From contig DAOSXA010000002.1 in the NCBI GenBank assembly GCA_035380245.1, positions 1,226,252-1,290,251 on the forward strand: 64,000 nt of DNA. Reading direction: 5' to 3'. Below the pieces are notes generated by a model. It worked only from the letters and a program-made list of their open reading frames with translations. It did no database searches and was not told the DNA's origin. Made by a program: the position numbers and the translations under genes. The stretch comes from Candidatus Zixiibacteriota bacterium (lineage in GTDB: Bacteria > Zixibacteria > MSB-5A5 > GN15 > FEB-12). Positions 43,429 through 52,444 of the stretch are shown here, piece by piece (position 1 is the stretch's first letter; each line of letters starts with the position of its first letter).

Positions 43429-45396
43429 TTGGCAAATCAAGACGACAATAAAGGACGATTCAATCTCGGCGGCCGCAAACCGAAGGACCCCGACAAGCAA
43501 CCTCCCCCCTCTCCACTTAGGGGCTCCGGCCGGACGATCATGTTCTGGGTCGGGTTGATTTTGATCATGATCGTGGTCGTGTCGCTTTATGACAATTTCG
43601 ACCGTGAATCCGCCGAAATCAACTACACCGAATTTATTCACGAACTGGACAACGATAATATCCTCGAGGTAACTTTTACCGAGCGGGAACTGGAAGGGAA
43701 ACTTCGCCAACCGAAAGAGTTTTCAGTCGGCAACACCTCCGGTACTTTTTCAGAGTTCAAGACCCGTATCCCGTTCCAGGATATCAACTACCGCCTGGTG
43801 GACCGACTCGAAGATAAAAACGTTAAAATCATCGCCAAGGTCAAAGGCCCCGATCTGTTCTCCTATGTCGTGGCGATTGCACCGTGGGCGCTGCTGATAT
43901 TTATCTGGCTTTTCTTCTTCCGACAGATGCAGGGCAACTCCGGTCCGAGGGGGCTTTTCTCGTTCGGTAAAAGCAAGGCCAAACTGTTGACCGATGAACG
44001 CCCCAGGGTAACGTTTAACGATGTCGCCGGCGCCGATGAGGCCAAGGAAGAGCTCGAGGAGATCATCGAATTTCTCAAAGACCCCGGCAAGTTTCAGAAA
44101 TTGGGCGGGAAAATTCCCAAGGGCGCTCTTTTACTCGGTCCTCCCGGCACCGGTAAAACGCTCCTGGCCCGCGCGGTAGCGGGTGAAGCCGGCGTACCGT
44201 TTTTCTCGATGTCCGGTTCGGATTTCGTGGAGATGTTCGTCGGTGTCGGTGCTTCCCGGGTTCGGGACCTGTTCGACCAGGGCAAAAAGAATGCTCCGTG
44301 TATTATCTTCATCGATGAAATCGACGCCGTCGGACGTCATCGCGGCGCCGGTCTCGGCGGCGGTCACGACGAGCGGGAACAGACGCTTAACCAGCTCCTG
44401 GTGGAAATGGACGGTTTCGAATCGAACGAGGGCGTGATTCTGATCGCCGCCACTAACCGTCCCGACGTGCTCGACCCGGCCCTGTTGCGGCCCGGGCGAT
44501 TCGATCGCCAGATAGTAGTCGGCACTCCCGACGTCAAGGGACGCGAGGGAATCCTCAAGGTCCATGTACGCAAAATCAAATTGGCAGACGATGTCGACTT
44601 GACGGTCCTGGCCCGCGGTACTCCCGGCATGTCCGGTGCGGATATCGCCAATATGGTTAACGAAGCGGCCCTGCTGGCGGCTCGGCGCAACCTCAATTCA
44701 GTGACCATGGACGAATTCGAAGAGGCCAAGGACAAGGTTCTTATGGGCGCGGCTCGTAAATCGCTGGTGATTGCCGACGATGAGAAAAAAGTAATCGCCT
44801 ATCACGAAGCTGGACACGCTCTGGTCGGTAAGTTCATGCCCAAGGCCGACCCGTTGCACAAAGTTTCGATTATTCCGCGCGGCATGGCTCTCGGTGTAAC
44901 TCAGTCGTTGCCGGTCGACGAACGACACACTCATACCCTGGAATACCTCAAATCGACTCTGGCGTACCTCATGGGTGGCCGGGTAGCAGTTCAAATGGTT
45001 TTTGACCAACTCGATACGGGCGCCGGGAACGATCTGGAGCGAGCCACTTCACTAGCCCGCAAAATGGTCTGTAACTGGGGCATGTCCGAAAAACTCGGAC
45101 CGGTCACCCTCGGCAAAACCGAAGAGCATATCTTCCTCGGCAAGGAGATGGGCCAACAGAAAAACTACTCCGAGTCGACCGCCGAAATTATCGACCAGGA
45201 GACCAAGCGGTTTATCGAGGATGCCGAGCGGGCGGTTAAAAAAATCCTCCGCGACAACATCGACAAGCTGCACGCTCTGGCCAAGGCGCTCCTGGATAGG
45301 GAGATTCTGGACAGTCATGAAGTTGATATAATCATCGGGCGCGCCGGCGGCGACCAGGCCAAAGTGACGCAACCGGTCGAGACTCCGGAAGGCTGA
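43429..45396 (+). CDS. ftsH: ATP-dependent membrane zinc protease FtsH
   Basis: FtsH (655 aa) degrades membrane and regulatory proteins. Two membrane segments (about residues 33-52 and 140-165) flank a periplasmic part. The AAA domain has Walker A GPPGTGKT, Walker B 'CIIFIDEIDAVG', the pore motif MFVGVG, and the second-region 'RPGRFDR'. The zinc site is HEAGH. It starts at a TTG with AGGAG 7 nt upstream. folE begins 2 bp after the stop. The length is standard. Confidence 0.97.
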   Translation: MANQDDNKGRFNLGGRKPKDPDKQPPPSPLRGSGRTIMFWVGLILIMIVVVSLYDNFDRESAEINYTEFIHELDNDNILEVTFTERELEGKLRQPKEFSVGNTSGTFSEFKTRIPFQDINYRLVDRLEDKNVKIIAKVKGPDLFSYVVAIAPWALLIFIWLFFFRQMQGNSGPRGLFSFGKSKAKLLTDERPRVTFNDVAGADEAKEELEEIIEFLKDPGKFQKLGGKIPKGALLLGPPGTGKTLLARAVAGEAGVPFFSMSGSDFVEMFVGVGASRVRDLFDQGKKNAPCIIFIDEIDAVGRHRGAGLGGGHDEREQTLNQLLVEMDGFESNEGVILIAATNRPDVLDPALLRPGRFDRQIVVGTPDVKGREGILKVHVRKIKLADDVDLTVLARGTPGMSGADIANMVNEAALLAARRNLNSVTMDEFEEAKDKVLMGAARKSLVIADDEKKVIAYHEAGHALVGKFMPKADPLHKVSIIPRGMALGVTQSLPVDERHTHTLEYLKSTLAYLMGGRVAVQMVFDQLDTGAGNDLERATSLARKMVCNWGMSEKLGPVTLGKTEEHIFLGKEMGQQKNYSESTAEIIDQETKRFIEDAERAVKKILRDNIDKLHALAKALLDREILDSHEVDIIIGRAGGDQAKVTQPVETPEG

Positions 45397-45398
45397 TA

Positions 45399-45968
45399 GT
45401 GGGTTTCGATTCGAAGAAAATATCCAAGGGCGTCAAGCTGATCCTTGAGGGGATCGGCGAGGACCTCGACCGTGAGGGATTAGTCCGGACACCGGAGCGA
45501 ATGGTGGAGTATTTCGAGGAGGTCCTCGATGGTTATCGCGAGGATCCCGCCGCCGAGTTGAGTAAATATACGACTTCAAACAAGGACGAGATGATCATTC
45601 TCAAGGACATCTCGTTCTATTCCCTGTGCGAACATCACCTCCTGCCGTTTTTCGGCAAAGCCCACATCGCTTACATTCCGCAAAACGACAAAGTGGCCGG
45701 TTTTTCCAACATGGTTCGAGTGGTGGAAATTCTCTCCAAGCGGCTTCAGGTGCAGGAACGAATGACTTCCGAAATTGCCGACTCGATTGTCAAAGCGATT
45801 CAGTGCAAGGGCGTGCTGGTGGTGGTCGAGGCGGAACACCTCTGCCTGACCATGCGGGGGATCAAAAAACCAGGCAGCAAGATTGTTACTTCCGCGATTC
45901 GCGGCGCTATGCGCCGCACCGCCACTCGCTACGAGGCCCTCAGTCTTCTCGGCAAGACGGGGATGTAA
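45399..45968 (+). CDS. folE: GTP cyclohydrolase I
   Basis: FolE (189 aa) makes 7,8-dihydroneopterin triphosphate, the first step to folate. It has 'VRTPERMVEYFEEVLDGY', the zinc/active-site block CEHHLLPFFGKAHIAYIP, and 'VVEAEHLCLTMRGIKKPG' with the second zinc Cys. It starts at a GTG 2 bp after ftsH, so translation is coupled. The transcript probably ends at the repeat hairpin just after the gene. Confidence 0.96.
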   Translation: MGFDSKKISKGVKLILEGIGEDLDREGLVRTPERMVEYFEEVLDGYREDPAAELSKYTTSNKDEMIILKDISFYSLCEHHLLPFFGKAHIAYIPQNDKVAGFSNMVRVVEILSKRLQVQERMTSEIADSIVKAIQCKGVLVVVEAEHLCLTMRGIKKPGSKIVTSAIRGAMRRTATRYEALSLLGKTGM

Positions 45969-46004
45969 GCGGACTTCTCAACGTCAAAGCATTTGATTCT
46001 ATAT

Positions 46005-46028
46005 GGCGGATCCGTCTTCGAATCCGCC
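46005..46028 (-). repeat. TCGAAGACGG-loop hairpin repeat, copy 2
   Basis: On the minus strand the arms GGCGGAT and ATCCGCC enclose the loop TCGAAGACGG. On the plus strand it is followed by TTTTCATTTATG, so it can also act as the terminator of the tilS-folE run. Confidence 0.85.
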
Positions 46029-46137
46029 TTTTCATTTATGATTGCGGTAATAAAATTTGATTCATGGGCGTCGTTGTGGGCGATAGGTCAAGACGCTTAC
46101 AACTTGACGCAAGATGAATTTCCGCCCCCGCCGGTTC

Positions 46138-46860
46138 TCAGTCTCTTACATACTCCAGTGTCGTGGTGCCGTCGACTACCTTGGCGTAGGAAAAATTCTC
46201 GATAAAATCACCGGTGTTGACATAGACCCCGTTTCCGATCCCCTTGATCGTCGGGATATGTAAATGTCCAATCGCGACCAGATCGAACCCCTCATTCAAC
46301 TTCATCATGGCATACGCCTCGTAATCGCTTACGAAATCCATGTCACGCTTCGAGGTGTACTCGCGCGAGGAGCCCGACACTTTCTTGGCCAGTGGGATCG
46401 CCCAGTCCGGCGGCAGCTTGCGATAGAGCCAGATATTGACCGGATTGCGCAGGATACATTTGAGAAAACGATACCCGCCGTCTTTTTTAGCCAGACCATC
46501 GCCGTGAAGACAATGCACCTTCTTACCGTCGTAGTCGAAATCGAATCCATCGCGATGCAACTCCACACCGATCTTGTTCGGGAAAAAGTCCCCCATCCAG
46601 AAATCATGATTACCCGAGACATAATCGACTCGCACGCCTCGGAGCACCAGGTCGCGCAACCGACAGAGAACATCATGATGTTCCTTGGGAATGGCGTGTT
46701 TGTACTCGAACCAGAAATCGAACAGATCGCCGAGAATCACCACTCGGTCGGCATCCTCGCGCATGAGCGCAAACAGGCGTTCCAGCCGCGCGAGCTTGAG
46801 CGCCTCTTTATGCAGATCGTTTGCCCCTAAATGGGCATCTGAAAATATATACAACGCCAT
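46138..46860 (-). CDS. lpxH: UDP-2,3-diacylglucosamine diphosphatase, LpxH-like
   Basis: The ATG at 46860 gives the usual start MALYIFSDAHLGAN; a GTG/ATG reading eight codons earlier is less likely. The 240-aa metallophosphatase has the metal motifs SDAHLG, GDLFDFW, GNHDFWMG, HGDGL and GHLHIP in order. It makes lipid X for lipid A, which supports a diderm envelope. It sits between the folE run and purL, both separated by repeat elements. Confidence 0.9.
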   Translation of the reverse strand: MALYIFSDAHLGANDLHKEALKLARLERLFALMREDADRVVILGDLFDFWFEYKHAIPKEHHDVLCRLRDLVLRGVRVDYVSGNHDFWMGDFFPNKIGVELHRDGFDFDYDGKKVHCLHGDGLAKKDGGYRFLKCILRNPVNIWLYRKLPPDWAIPLAKKVSGSSREYTSKRDMDFVSDYEAYAMMKLNEGFDLVAIGHLHIPTIKGIGNGVYVNTGDFIENFSYAKVVDGTTTLEYVRD

Positions 46861-46871
46861 GATTTCGGGAT

Positions 46872-47023
46872 ATCGGCACCCCACCCCTCGGGTGGGGAAA
46901 TATCGACTTCAACCTACGGTGCCCCACCCCTCGGGTGGGACTATCGATTCGAAGCAATTCGTGGGCGGCAGACGTCCTCGTCTGCCCCGTGTTCATTCTT
47001 GGCCGGTCTCGGAGAGACCTGCC
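46872..47023. repeat. mosaic of hairpin repeats between lpxH and purL
   Basis: It contains two 'CCCACCCCTCGGGTGGG' palindromes (46881-46899, 46923-46939), a GGGCGGCAGACG / CGTCTGCCCC hairpin (46962-46987; a copy is at 63794-63818), and a TCTCGG hairpin at 47001-47023. The purL stop codon lies in the 'CCCTAC' end of the last module. Confidence 0.85.
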
Positions 47024-49270
47024 CTACTCCACCCGGTCCATGAATCGCGGCATCGCCTCGAAATACGTTTCAGCCATCTCTTTCAAAGAACAATCAATCA
47101 GACTGTCGATCTTCAACCGCTCACCGCCGACCGTACCGATCTTCTTGCACGGCACCCCGGCTTTATCGAAATGCGCCTGCACCTGCTCGGTTTTATCCGG
47201 ATCACAGCTTATCACTACCCGCGACACCGTCTCGCCGAACAACAGGCAGTCGGTGCGAATACTCTCGTTCAACTCGATCGTCACCCCGATCTGTTTCTCC
47301 CGATCGGACATGCAACTTTCCGCCAGCGCTACGGCCAGACCGCCCTCGGCCGTATCATGCGCCGATTTTAGCAATCCGGTTTGAATTGCCTCCAGCAAGG
47401 CATCCTGAAGTTTCCTCTCCACCGTCAGGTCAACCTCCGGCACCGTGCCGCGCGTCTGCTGGAACAGCCAGTGCAGATATTCCGACGCTCCTAAATGCTC
47501 CTTGTTTTCGCCGAGCAGGAACACCACGTCGCCGTCGTCCTTGAAAGTCTGGGTTGTTATATGGTCCACGTTCGAGATAAGTCCGACCATGCCGATTGTC
47601 GGCGTCGGGAACACCGCTCGTTGCGGGTCCTCGTTATAGAATGACACGTTGCCGCCGGTCACCGGTGTATCGAACACCCGACAGCCCTCGCCCATTCCGG
47701 CCACGGCCTCGGCGAAGCAATAATATATCTCCGGCTTGTAGGGATTGCCGAAGTTGAGGCAGTTGGTCACCGCCAGCGGCTTACCGCCGGAGCAGACGAT
47801 ATTACGCGCCGCTTCGGCCACCGCATTGCGCGCCCCGGCGCGGGGATTGATATAACAATAACGGCCGTTGCAGTCGGTGGTCATGGCCAGCGCCCGGTCG
47901 GTCTTGCGAATCCGCAGCACCGCCGCGTCCGAACCCGGCCCCACCGCCGTACAGGTGCGGACCATCGAATCGTACTGGTCGTACACCCAGGCCTTGTCAC
48001 AGATATTCGGCGCCGCCAGCAGCGATAGTAAATCCTTGTTCCAGTTACGGTCAAGCGGGTATTCACTTAGATTTAGTCTGGTATATTCATCCATGTAGGC
48101 CGGGCGTTTCTGCTCGCGGACATACACCGGTGCGCCGCCGCCCAGCACCAGCACTTCCGACGGAATCTGCGAGACAACCTCGCCTGCCTTGGTTACGGTC
48201 ATCAGACCGTCGTCGGTCACCTCGCCGATAATGGTCGAATCCAAACCCCACTTGTCGAACACTTCCGTGATCGCCGCTTCCTTGCCCGGTTTGACGCAGA
48301 CCAGCATCCGCTCCTGCGACTCCGACAGAAGAATCTCGTACGGGGTCATCCCCGGCTCGCGTTGCGGCACCAGATCGATCTCGATATTGACGCCCGACTT
48401 CCCCTTGGCCGACATTTCGGTCGAACAACAGGTAATCCCGGCTGCGCCCATATCCTGCACCCCGACCACGAGGTCTTTTTCGATGATCTCAAGAGTCGCC
48501 TCAAGCAGCAGCTTTTCCGTAAACGGGTCGCCGATCTGCACCGAAGGCCGCTTTTCCTGTGAGGCCTCGGTCAGCTCTTCCGAGGCGAACGTCGCCCCGT
48601 GGATGCCGTCCCGACCGGTCTTGGAACCGACAATCATCAGTTTATTGCCCGCCCCTTTGGCCACCGCCGAAATGATTCCGTCCGCCTTCACCAAACCTAC
48701 CGCCATGGCATTAACCAGCGGATTGCCGGTGTAAGCCAGGTCGAAATAGACCTCGCCCGCCACCGTCGGAACACCGAAAGAGTTGCCGTAATCGCCGATT
48801 CCCCGCACGACGCCGTCGACCAGAAAGCGCACCCGCGGATTGTCGGGTGAGCCGAACCGGAGCGAATTGAGCGAGGCAATCGGCCGCGCGCCCATCGTAA
48901 AAATGTCGCGGAGAATGCCGCCGACGCCGGTCGCCGCCCCCTGATAGGGCTCCACCGCCGATGGATGGTTGTGCGACTCGATCTTGAACACCACCGCCAG
49001 GTCGTCGCCGATATCTACCGCCCCGGCGTTTTCTTCCCCCGCCTTGGCGAGCAGATTGTCTCCCTCGCGCGGCAGAGTTTTGAGCTGGGCGATTGAATTC
49101 TTGTATGAGCAATGCTCGGACCACATGACCGAAAACACCCCTAACTCGGTGTAGGTCATCTCGCGGCCCAGAATCTGTTTGATGCGCTCGTGTTCTTCTT
49201 TATTGAGCCCGTGCGCCTCGACCATTTCGGGGGTAACTTCGGGCTGCTTGTATTTGACATCAGTCGGCAT
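47024..49270 (-). CDS. purL: phosphoribosylformylglycinamidine synthase, PurL subunit
   Basis: PurL (748 aa) is the small-type synthetase subunit that works with PurQ and PurS in purine synthesis. It has 'VMWSEHCSYKNSI', 'VVFKIESHNHPSAVEPYQGA', 'GVGGILRDIFTMGARPIA', 'VQDMGAAGITCCSTEM' and 'AHDTAEGGLAVALAESC', all family blocks with the metal and FGAR-binding residues. The start ATG has AGGAGACG upstream. purQ and purS are not in the window. Its 3' end abuts a repeat module. Confidence 0.96.
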   Translation of the reverse strand: MPTDVKYKQPEVTPEMVEAHGLNKEEHERIKQILGREMTYTELGVFSVMWSEHCSYKNSIAQLKTLPREGDNLLAKAGEENAGAVDIGDDLAVVFKIESHNHPSAVEPYQGAATGVGGILRDIFTMGARPIASLNSLRFGSPDNPRVRFLVDGVVRGIGDYGNSFGVPTVAGEVYFDLAYTGNPLVNAMAVGLVKADGIISAVAKGAGNKLMIVGSKTGRDGIHGATFASEELTEASQEKRPSVQIGDPFTEKLLLEATLEIIEKDLVVGVQDMGAAGITCCSTEMSAKGKSGVNIEIDLVPQREPGMTPYEILLSESQERMLVCVKPGKEAAITEVFDKWGLDSTIIGEVTDDGLMTVTKAGEVVSQIPSEVLVLGGGAPVYVREQKRPAYMDEYTRLNLSEYPLDRNWNKDLLSLLAAPNICDKAWVYDQYDSMVRTCTAVGPGSDAAVLRIRKTDRALAMTTDCNGRYCYINPRAGARNAVAEAARNIVCSGGKPLAVTNCLNFGNPYKPEIYYCFAEAVAGMGEGCRVFDTPVTGGNVSFYNEDPQRAVFPTPTIGMVGLISNVDHITTQTFKDDGDVVFLLGENKEHLGASEYLHWLFQQTRGTVPEVDLTVERKLQDALLEAIQTGLLKSAHDTAEGGLAVALAESCMSDREKQIGVTIELNESIRTDCLLFGETVSRVVISCDPDKTEQVQAHFDKAGVPCKKIGTVGGERLKIDSLIDCSLKEMAETYFEAMPRFMDRVE

Positions 49271-49454
49271 GGCGTCTCCTTGTGTAAACGGAGAATATAG
49301 GGCGACAATGCGCTGAGGTCAATGTAGAAGGGAGACTCACAGATCGTTTCAATTGCTTAGTCTCTAATCTCCATCCCAATCTCATGGTAGGATCAAAACA
49401 ACCACGTCAAGACTCCCCGATCAATCCCTTCGACAGGTATTACAGGGTTTGTGT

Positions 49455-49483
49455 TTGACATCCGTTGCACGCAGCGATACTAT
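49455..49483 (+). promoter_or_regulatory. predicted promoter of the 49539 lipoprotein gene
   Basis: TTGACA (49455-49460), 17 bp, TACTAT (49478-49483) on the plus strand. Confidence 0.65.
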
Positions 49484-49538
49484 GCACTTATATCAAACTG
49501 AGCAAAGCCCTACGAGGATAGTAGGATGGGAGGCTAAA

Positions 49539-49913
49539 ATGAGACTTTTGCTGGTTGTGTTAATAGTTGCTTTCAATCTCTTGTCAGGTTGCGGGTCGGA
49601 CAGTACCGACCAGAAATCCAACCAGACGAAGCAGGCGCAGGCAAGGGCGGCCAAGCCCTTTGATACTATTGTTATCGATCTCTGCAAACTGGACCCGCAA
49701 AACGCCGACATGTGGAGACAAACGGGCATTAACCTGTTTTCTGACCCTACCCTGGGGCCCAAAAAGAAAGTTGGCAATATCCCCGCTTGCGATGGTATTA
49801 CGGTGGACGTGATCGACAAAAAGACTTTTGAAGGGGTTGAGTTCTACTGGATTCGTTATAAGAAGCAGATTGGTTGGCAGACCAAACGCCTGTTGACCGG
49901 TGTCAACGACTGA
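49539..49913 (+). CDS. small lipoprotein with SH3-like C-terminus
   Basis: The ATG at 49539 has GGGAGG 6 nt upstream and begins MRLLLVVLIVAFNLLSGCGS, a lipoprotein signal with Cys18. The remaining ~105 residues include a Gln/Lys-rich linker and a beta domain ending 'FYWIRYKKQIGWQTKRLL', like bacterial SH3 domains that bind peptidoglycan peptides. No family name was recognised. A longer reading from 49449 is unlikely because the promoter lies inside it. It is convergent with nth. Confidence 0.78.
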   Translation: MRLLLVVLIVAFNLLSGCGSDSTDQKSNQTKQAQARAAKPFDTIVIDLCKLDPQNADMWRQTGINLFSDPTLGPKKKVGNIPACDGITVDVIDKKTFEGVEFYWIRYKKQIGWQTKRLLTGVND

Positions 49914-49921
49914 AGCGACCA

Positions 49922-50572
49922 TTACGGCAAAAACGAAGGACACACCTGCGCCAGAAAACACTCCCCGCATTTGGGACGGCGGGCGATACACAAAGCCCGA
50001 CCGTGATAGATCAACAGATGCGACCAGTCGATCCAGTCCTCTTTCGGCACCAACTTCATCAAGTCCCGCTCCACCTTCACCGGGTCGGTTTCTTTCGTGA
50101 GGCCTAACAATCGACTGATCCGCCCCACGTGGGTATCGACCACGATCCCCTCGGCCAAACCGAACCCCACGCCCAAGATCACCGAGCCGGTCTTGCGTCC
50201 CACCCCGGCCAGCTTGGTCAGTTGATCCAGCGTCTGGGGAATCTCCCCGCCGTACTCCTCAAGGAGCTGTTGCGCCGAGAGCTTGATCGACTTCGCCTTG
50301 TTGCGGAAAAACCCGGTCGGCTTTATGTCCTCCTCCAACTCCCGGATATCTGCCGCGGCGAAATCCTTAATCGAGCGGTATTTCTTGAAAAGCGTCTTCG
50401 TGACCTCGTTGACCCGCTCGTCCGTGCATTGCGCCGATAAAATCGTCGCCACCATCAACTGGTGCACCGAGCGGAAGTCCAGCGAGCATTTCGCCGCCGG
50501 ATAATGTTCCCGTAACCGGGCGATTATCTCCCGCACTCGCTCCTGCTTGTTGGCTTTCGACTCCCGCGCCAT
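49922..50572 (-). CDS. nth: endonuclease III
   Basis: Nth (216 aa) removes oxidised pyrimidines and cuts abasic sites. The helix-hairpin-helix LAGVGRKTGSVIL contains the catalytic Lys, and the catalytic Asp is in VVDTHVGR. The iron-sulfur cluster uses C-x6-C-x2-C-x5-C (CIARRPKCGECFLAQVC). The length is normal. It starts 5 bp after prmC, so it is the end of the prfA-(51435)-prmC-nth unit. Confidence 0.96.
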   Translation of the reverse strand: MARESKANKQERVREIIARLREHYPAAKCSLDFRSVHQLMVATILSAQCTDERVNEVTKTLFKKYRSIKDFAAADIRELEEDIKPTGFFRNKAKSIKLSAQQLLEEYGGEIPQTLDQLTKLAGVGRKTGSVILGVGFGLAEGIVVDTHVGRISRLLGLTKETDPVKVERDLMKLVPKEDWIDWSHLLIYHGRALCIARRPKCGECFLAQVCPSFLP

Positions 50573-50577
50573 GTCGT

Positions 50578-51438
50578 TCAGTCACACTCCAGCACGATCA
50601 GCCGATCCCGCTGATTCAAATCCTTGATCACCACCAGCGACCGATAGCGGTCGTCATCGCCAGTCAAATCCGCTACCGCCTCGGCCTGACCCAGACCGAT
50701 CTCGAACATGATCCGTCCCCCCGGTGCGAGGAAATCCGGAGCGTCGCGTAAAATCACCCGGATCGCATCAAGGCCGTCCTCGCCCGCCGTCATGGCTATT
50801 TTCGGGTCGGCCAGCACCTCGGGATCGAGCGTAACATAGTCACCATCGGTAATATAGGGCGGATTGGACATGATCAGATCGAACTTCTCGTCCGGCCGCA
50901 CGGCTGAGAAATAATCCGACCGCCGCAGCTCGATTCGTTCCGCAAGACCGTACTCAGCCACATTCCTTCGGGCCACCTCGAGGGCTTCCTCAGAGATATC
51001 CAGCGCCACCACCGATCCATACCCCAACTCGGCAGCCATCGTGACCGAAATCACCCCCGAGCCGACGCCTACATCGAGCATTTTCGGGTTAACGAGCTTT
51101 TTTTGTTTAACCAGCGCCACCGCCTGTTCACAGAGCAATTCCGTCTCCGGGGTGGGCGCCATGACCGACTCGTTGACGAAAAATTTCCGGCCGTAAAACC
51201 AGGCTTCGTGAAGAATAAACTGAAGCGGATGTCGGGTCAGCCGGTGTTGGATGATCTGTTCGAAACGGTTGAGATGTGACTCGTCAAGTTGTTCCCCCCC
51301 ATACATGTAAAGCTGCAAGCGCTCGCAGTTCAGCAGATGGCAGAGGATTAATTCGATCTCGGTCTTGGCCTGATCGATTCCAACTTTTTTCAGCCGGTCG
51401 GCCTGCTGCCGGACGAAAGGAACTATATCCTCGATCAC
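50578..51438 (-). CDS. prmC: peptide chain release factor N5-glutamine methyltransferase
   Basis: PrmC methylates the GGQ glutamine of release factors using SAM. The start chosen is the GTG at 51438, which overlaps the stop of the gene before it (GTGA) and gives 286 aa, the family length; the longer reading runs into the neighbour. It has 'LDVGVGSGVISVTMA' (SAM site) and the catalytic SNPPYI. Its substrate gene, prfA, is one gene upstream in the same unit. Confidence 0.94.
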   Translation of the reverse strand: MIEDIVPFVRQQADRLKKVGIDQAKTEIELILCHLLNCERLQLYMYGGEQLDESHLNRFEQIIQHRLTRHPLQFILHEAWFYGRKFFVNESVMAPTPETELLCEQAVALVKQKKLVNPKMLDVGVGSGVISVTMAAELGYGSVVALDISEEALEVARRNVAEYGLAERIELRRSDYFSAVRPDEKFDLIMSNPPYITDGDYVTLDPEVLADPKIAMTAGEDGLDAIRVILRDAPDFLAPGGRIMFEIGLGQAEAVADLTGDDDRYRSLVVIKDLNQRDRLIVLECD

Positions 51439-52427
51439 TGTTTCCGAGCCCGGGCCCGTCGCGGCCCGTTTTTCCCTTTGTTGCCGAAGGCCAATCCACC
51501 GAAATAAATCAGCGCCACCAGACCGATGAAACTCCAGCAAACGGTTTTAGTTAATTCCGGGCTGAACTGAATCGAATGCGGGATGAGATAGATCGCCAGC
51601 ATCACGAAAATCGACCCGACTCCGAACCGCGCGAGAACTTCCGCCGAATATGTATCGCGGCCGATTTTTCCCTTTGTCAGCGTTCTGATTCCGGCCAACA
51701 AAACGAACAGCATGTACACGAACAGTAGTTGTGTTTTATTGTCGGTGGCGTCAGTCCCGAATGGCACGCCCTCCCAGATTGTCCCGAAGGCATACCAGTT
51801 CATCGCGAATCCGAACGGATAACCGCCCAGGAAAGCGGCAATCACTCCCCACAGGAGTGAAACCAGCATCGGTCGCAACTCCCCCTTACCGCGAAGAAAT
51901 TGCACCGCATGCACACCGGAAAGCGCCACGAAAAAGACCGTGACGAACATCAGGACGATATGGCTGATAAGAATCCACGCCGGAACGATCCCGATAAACT
52001 TGAGTGTAAATGGATCGCCGTTCTCGTTGAGCAGAGAGGCGCGTAAGCCACCGACGCGGTCGCGGACCTCGACATACCAATATGTCCGACCGCCACGGGA
52101 GCCGCATTGGATTTGACCAATATACTCTCCCGTCGTGGAATCGTATCCCATGGGAGCCGTAGCAAACTGCGCTCGCGGTGTGGTCAGATCCTGTTTGAAT
52201 TTTGCCACACGAAGCTGCACGCGAAGGCTGTCCCCGTCTCCTCCGGTAACTTTGATCGGGATATACGCCAGTCCCTTTTCTTCCCACTTGGGAACGGTTA
52301 TCATCTCGAATGATATCCCGTTCTCCTCATAGCTAAGCGGTTCCGAGCGCCCGCGCGAGTTACGGCCGGCGACCACCAGCACTATCGAAGTTAAAACAAC
52401 GGCGATGATTATCCTGACGGCTTTCAT
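51435..52427 (-). CDS. membrane protein with periplasmic N-terminal beta domain, function unknown
   Basis: The 330-aa product has a signal or membrane segment at 1-21, a beta-rich periplasmic part (about 30-140, 'YIPIKVTGGDGDSLRVQLRV', 'GGRTYWYVEVRDRVGG'), and about five membrane segments after residue 145 ('WILISHIVLMFVTVFFVALS'). A basic tail (GPRRARARKQ) ends it. It lies between prfA and prmC with a 17-bp gap before it and a 4-bp overlap after. No known family was recognised. Confidence 0.75.
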   Translation of the reverse strand: MKAVRIIIAVVLTSIVLVVAGRNSRGRSEPLSYEENGISFEMITVPKWEEKGLAYIPIKVTGGDGDSLRVQLRVAKFKQDLTTPRAQFATAPMGYDSTTGEYIGQIQCGSRGGRTYWYVEVRDRVGGLRASLLNENGDPFTLKFIGIVPAWILISHIVLMFVTVFFVALSGVHAVQFLRGKGELRPMLVSLLWGVIAAFLGGYPFGFAMNWYAFGTIWEGVPFGTDATDNKTQLLFVYMLFVLLAGIRTLTKGKIGRDTYSAEVLARFGVGSIFVMLAIYLIPHSIQFSPELTKTVCWSFIGLVALIYFGGLAFGNKGKNGPRRARARKQ

Positions 52428-52444
52428 GATTCCTCAACAGATAT

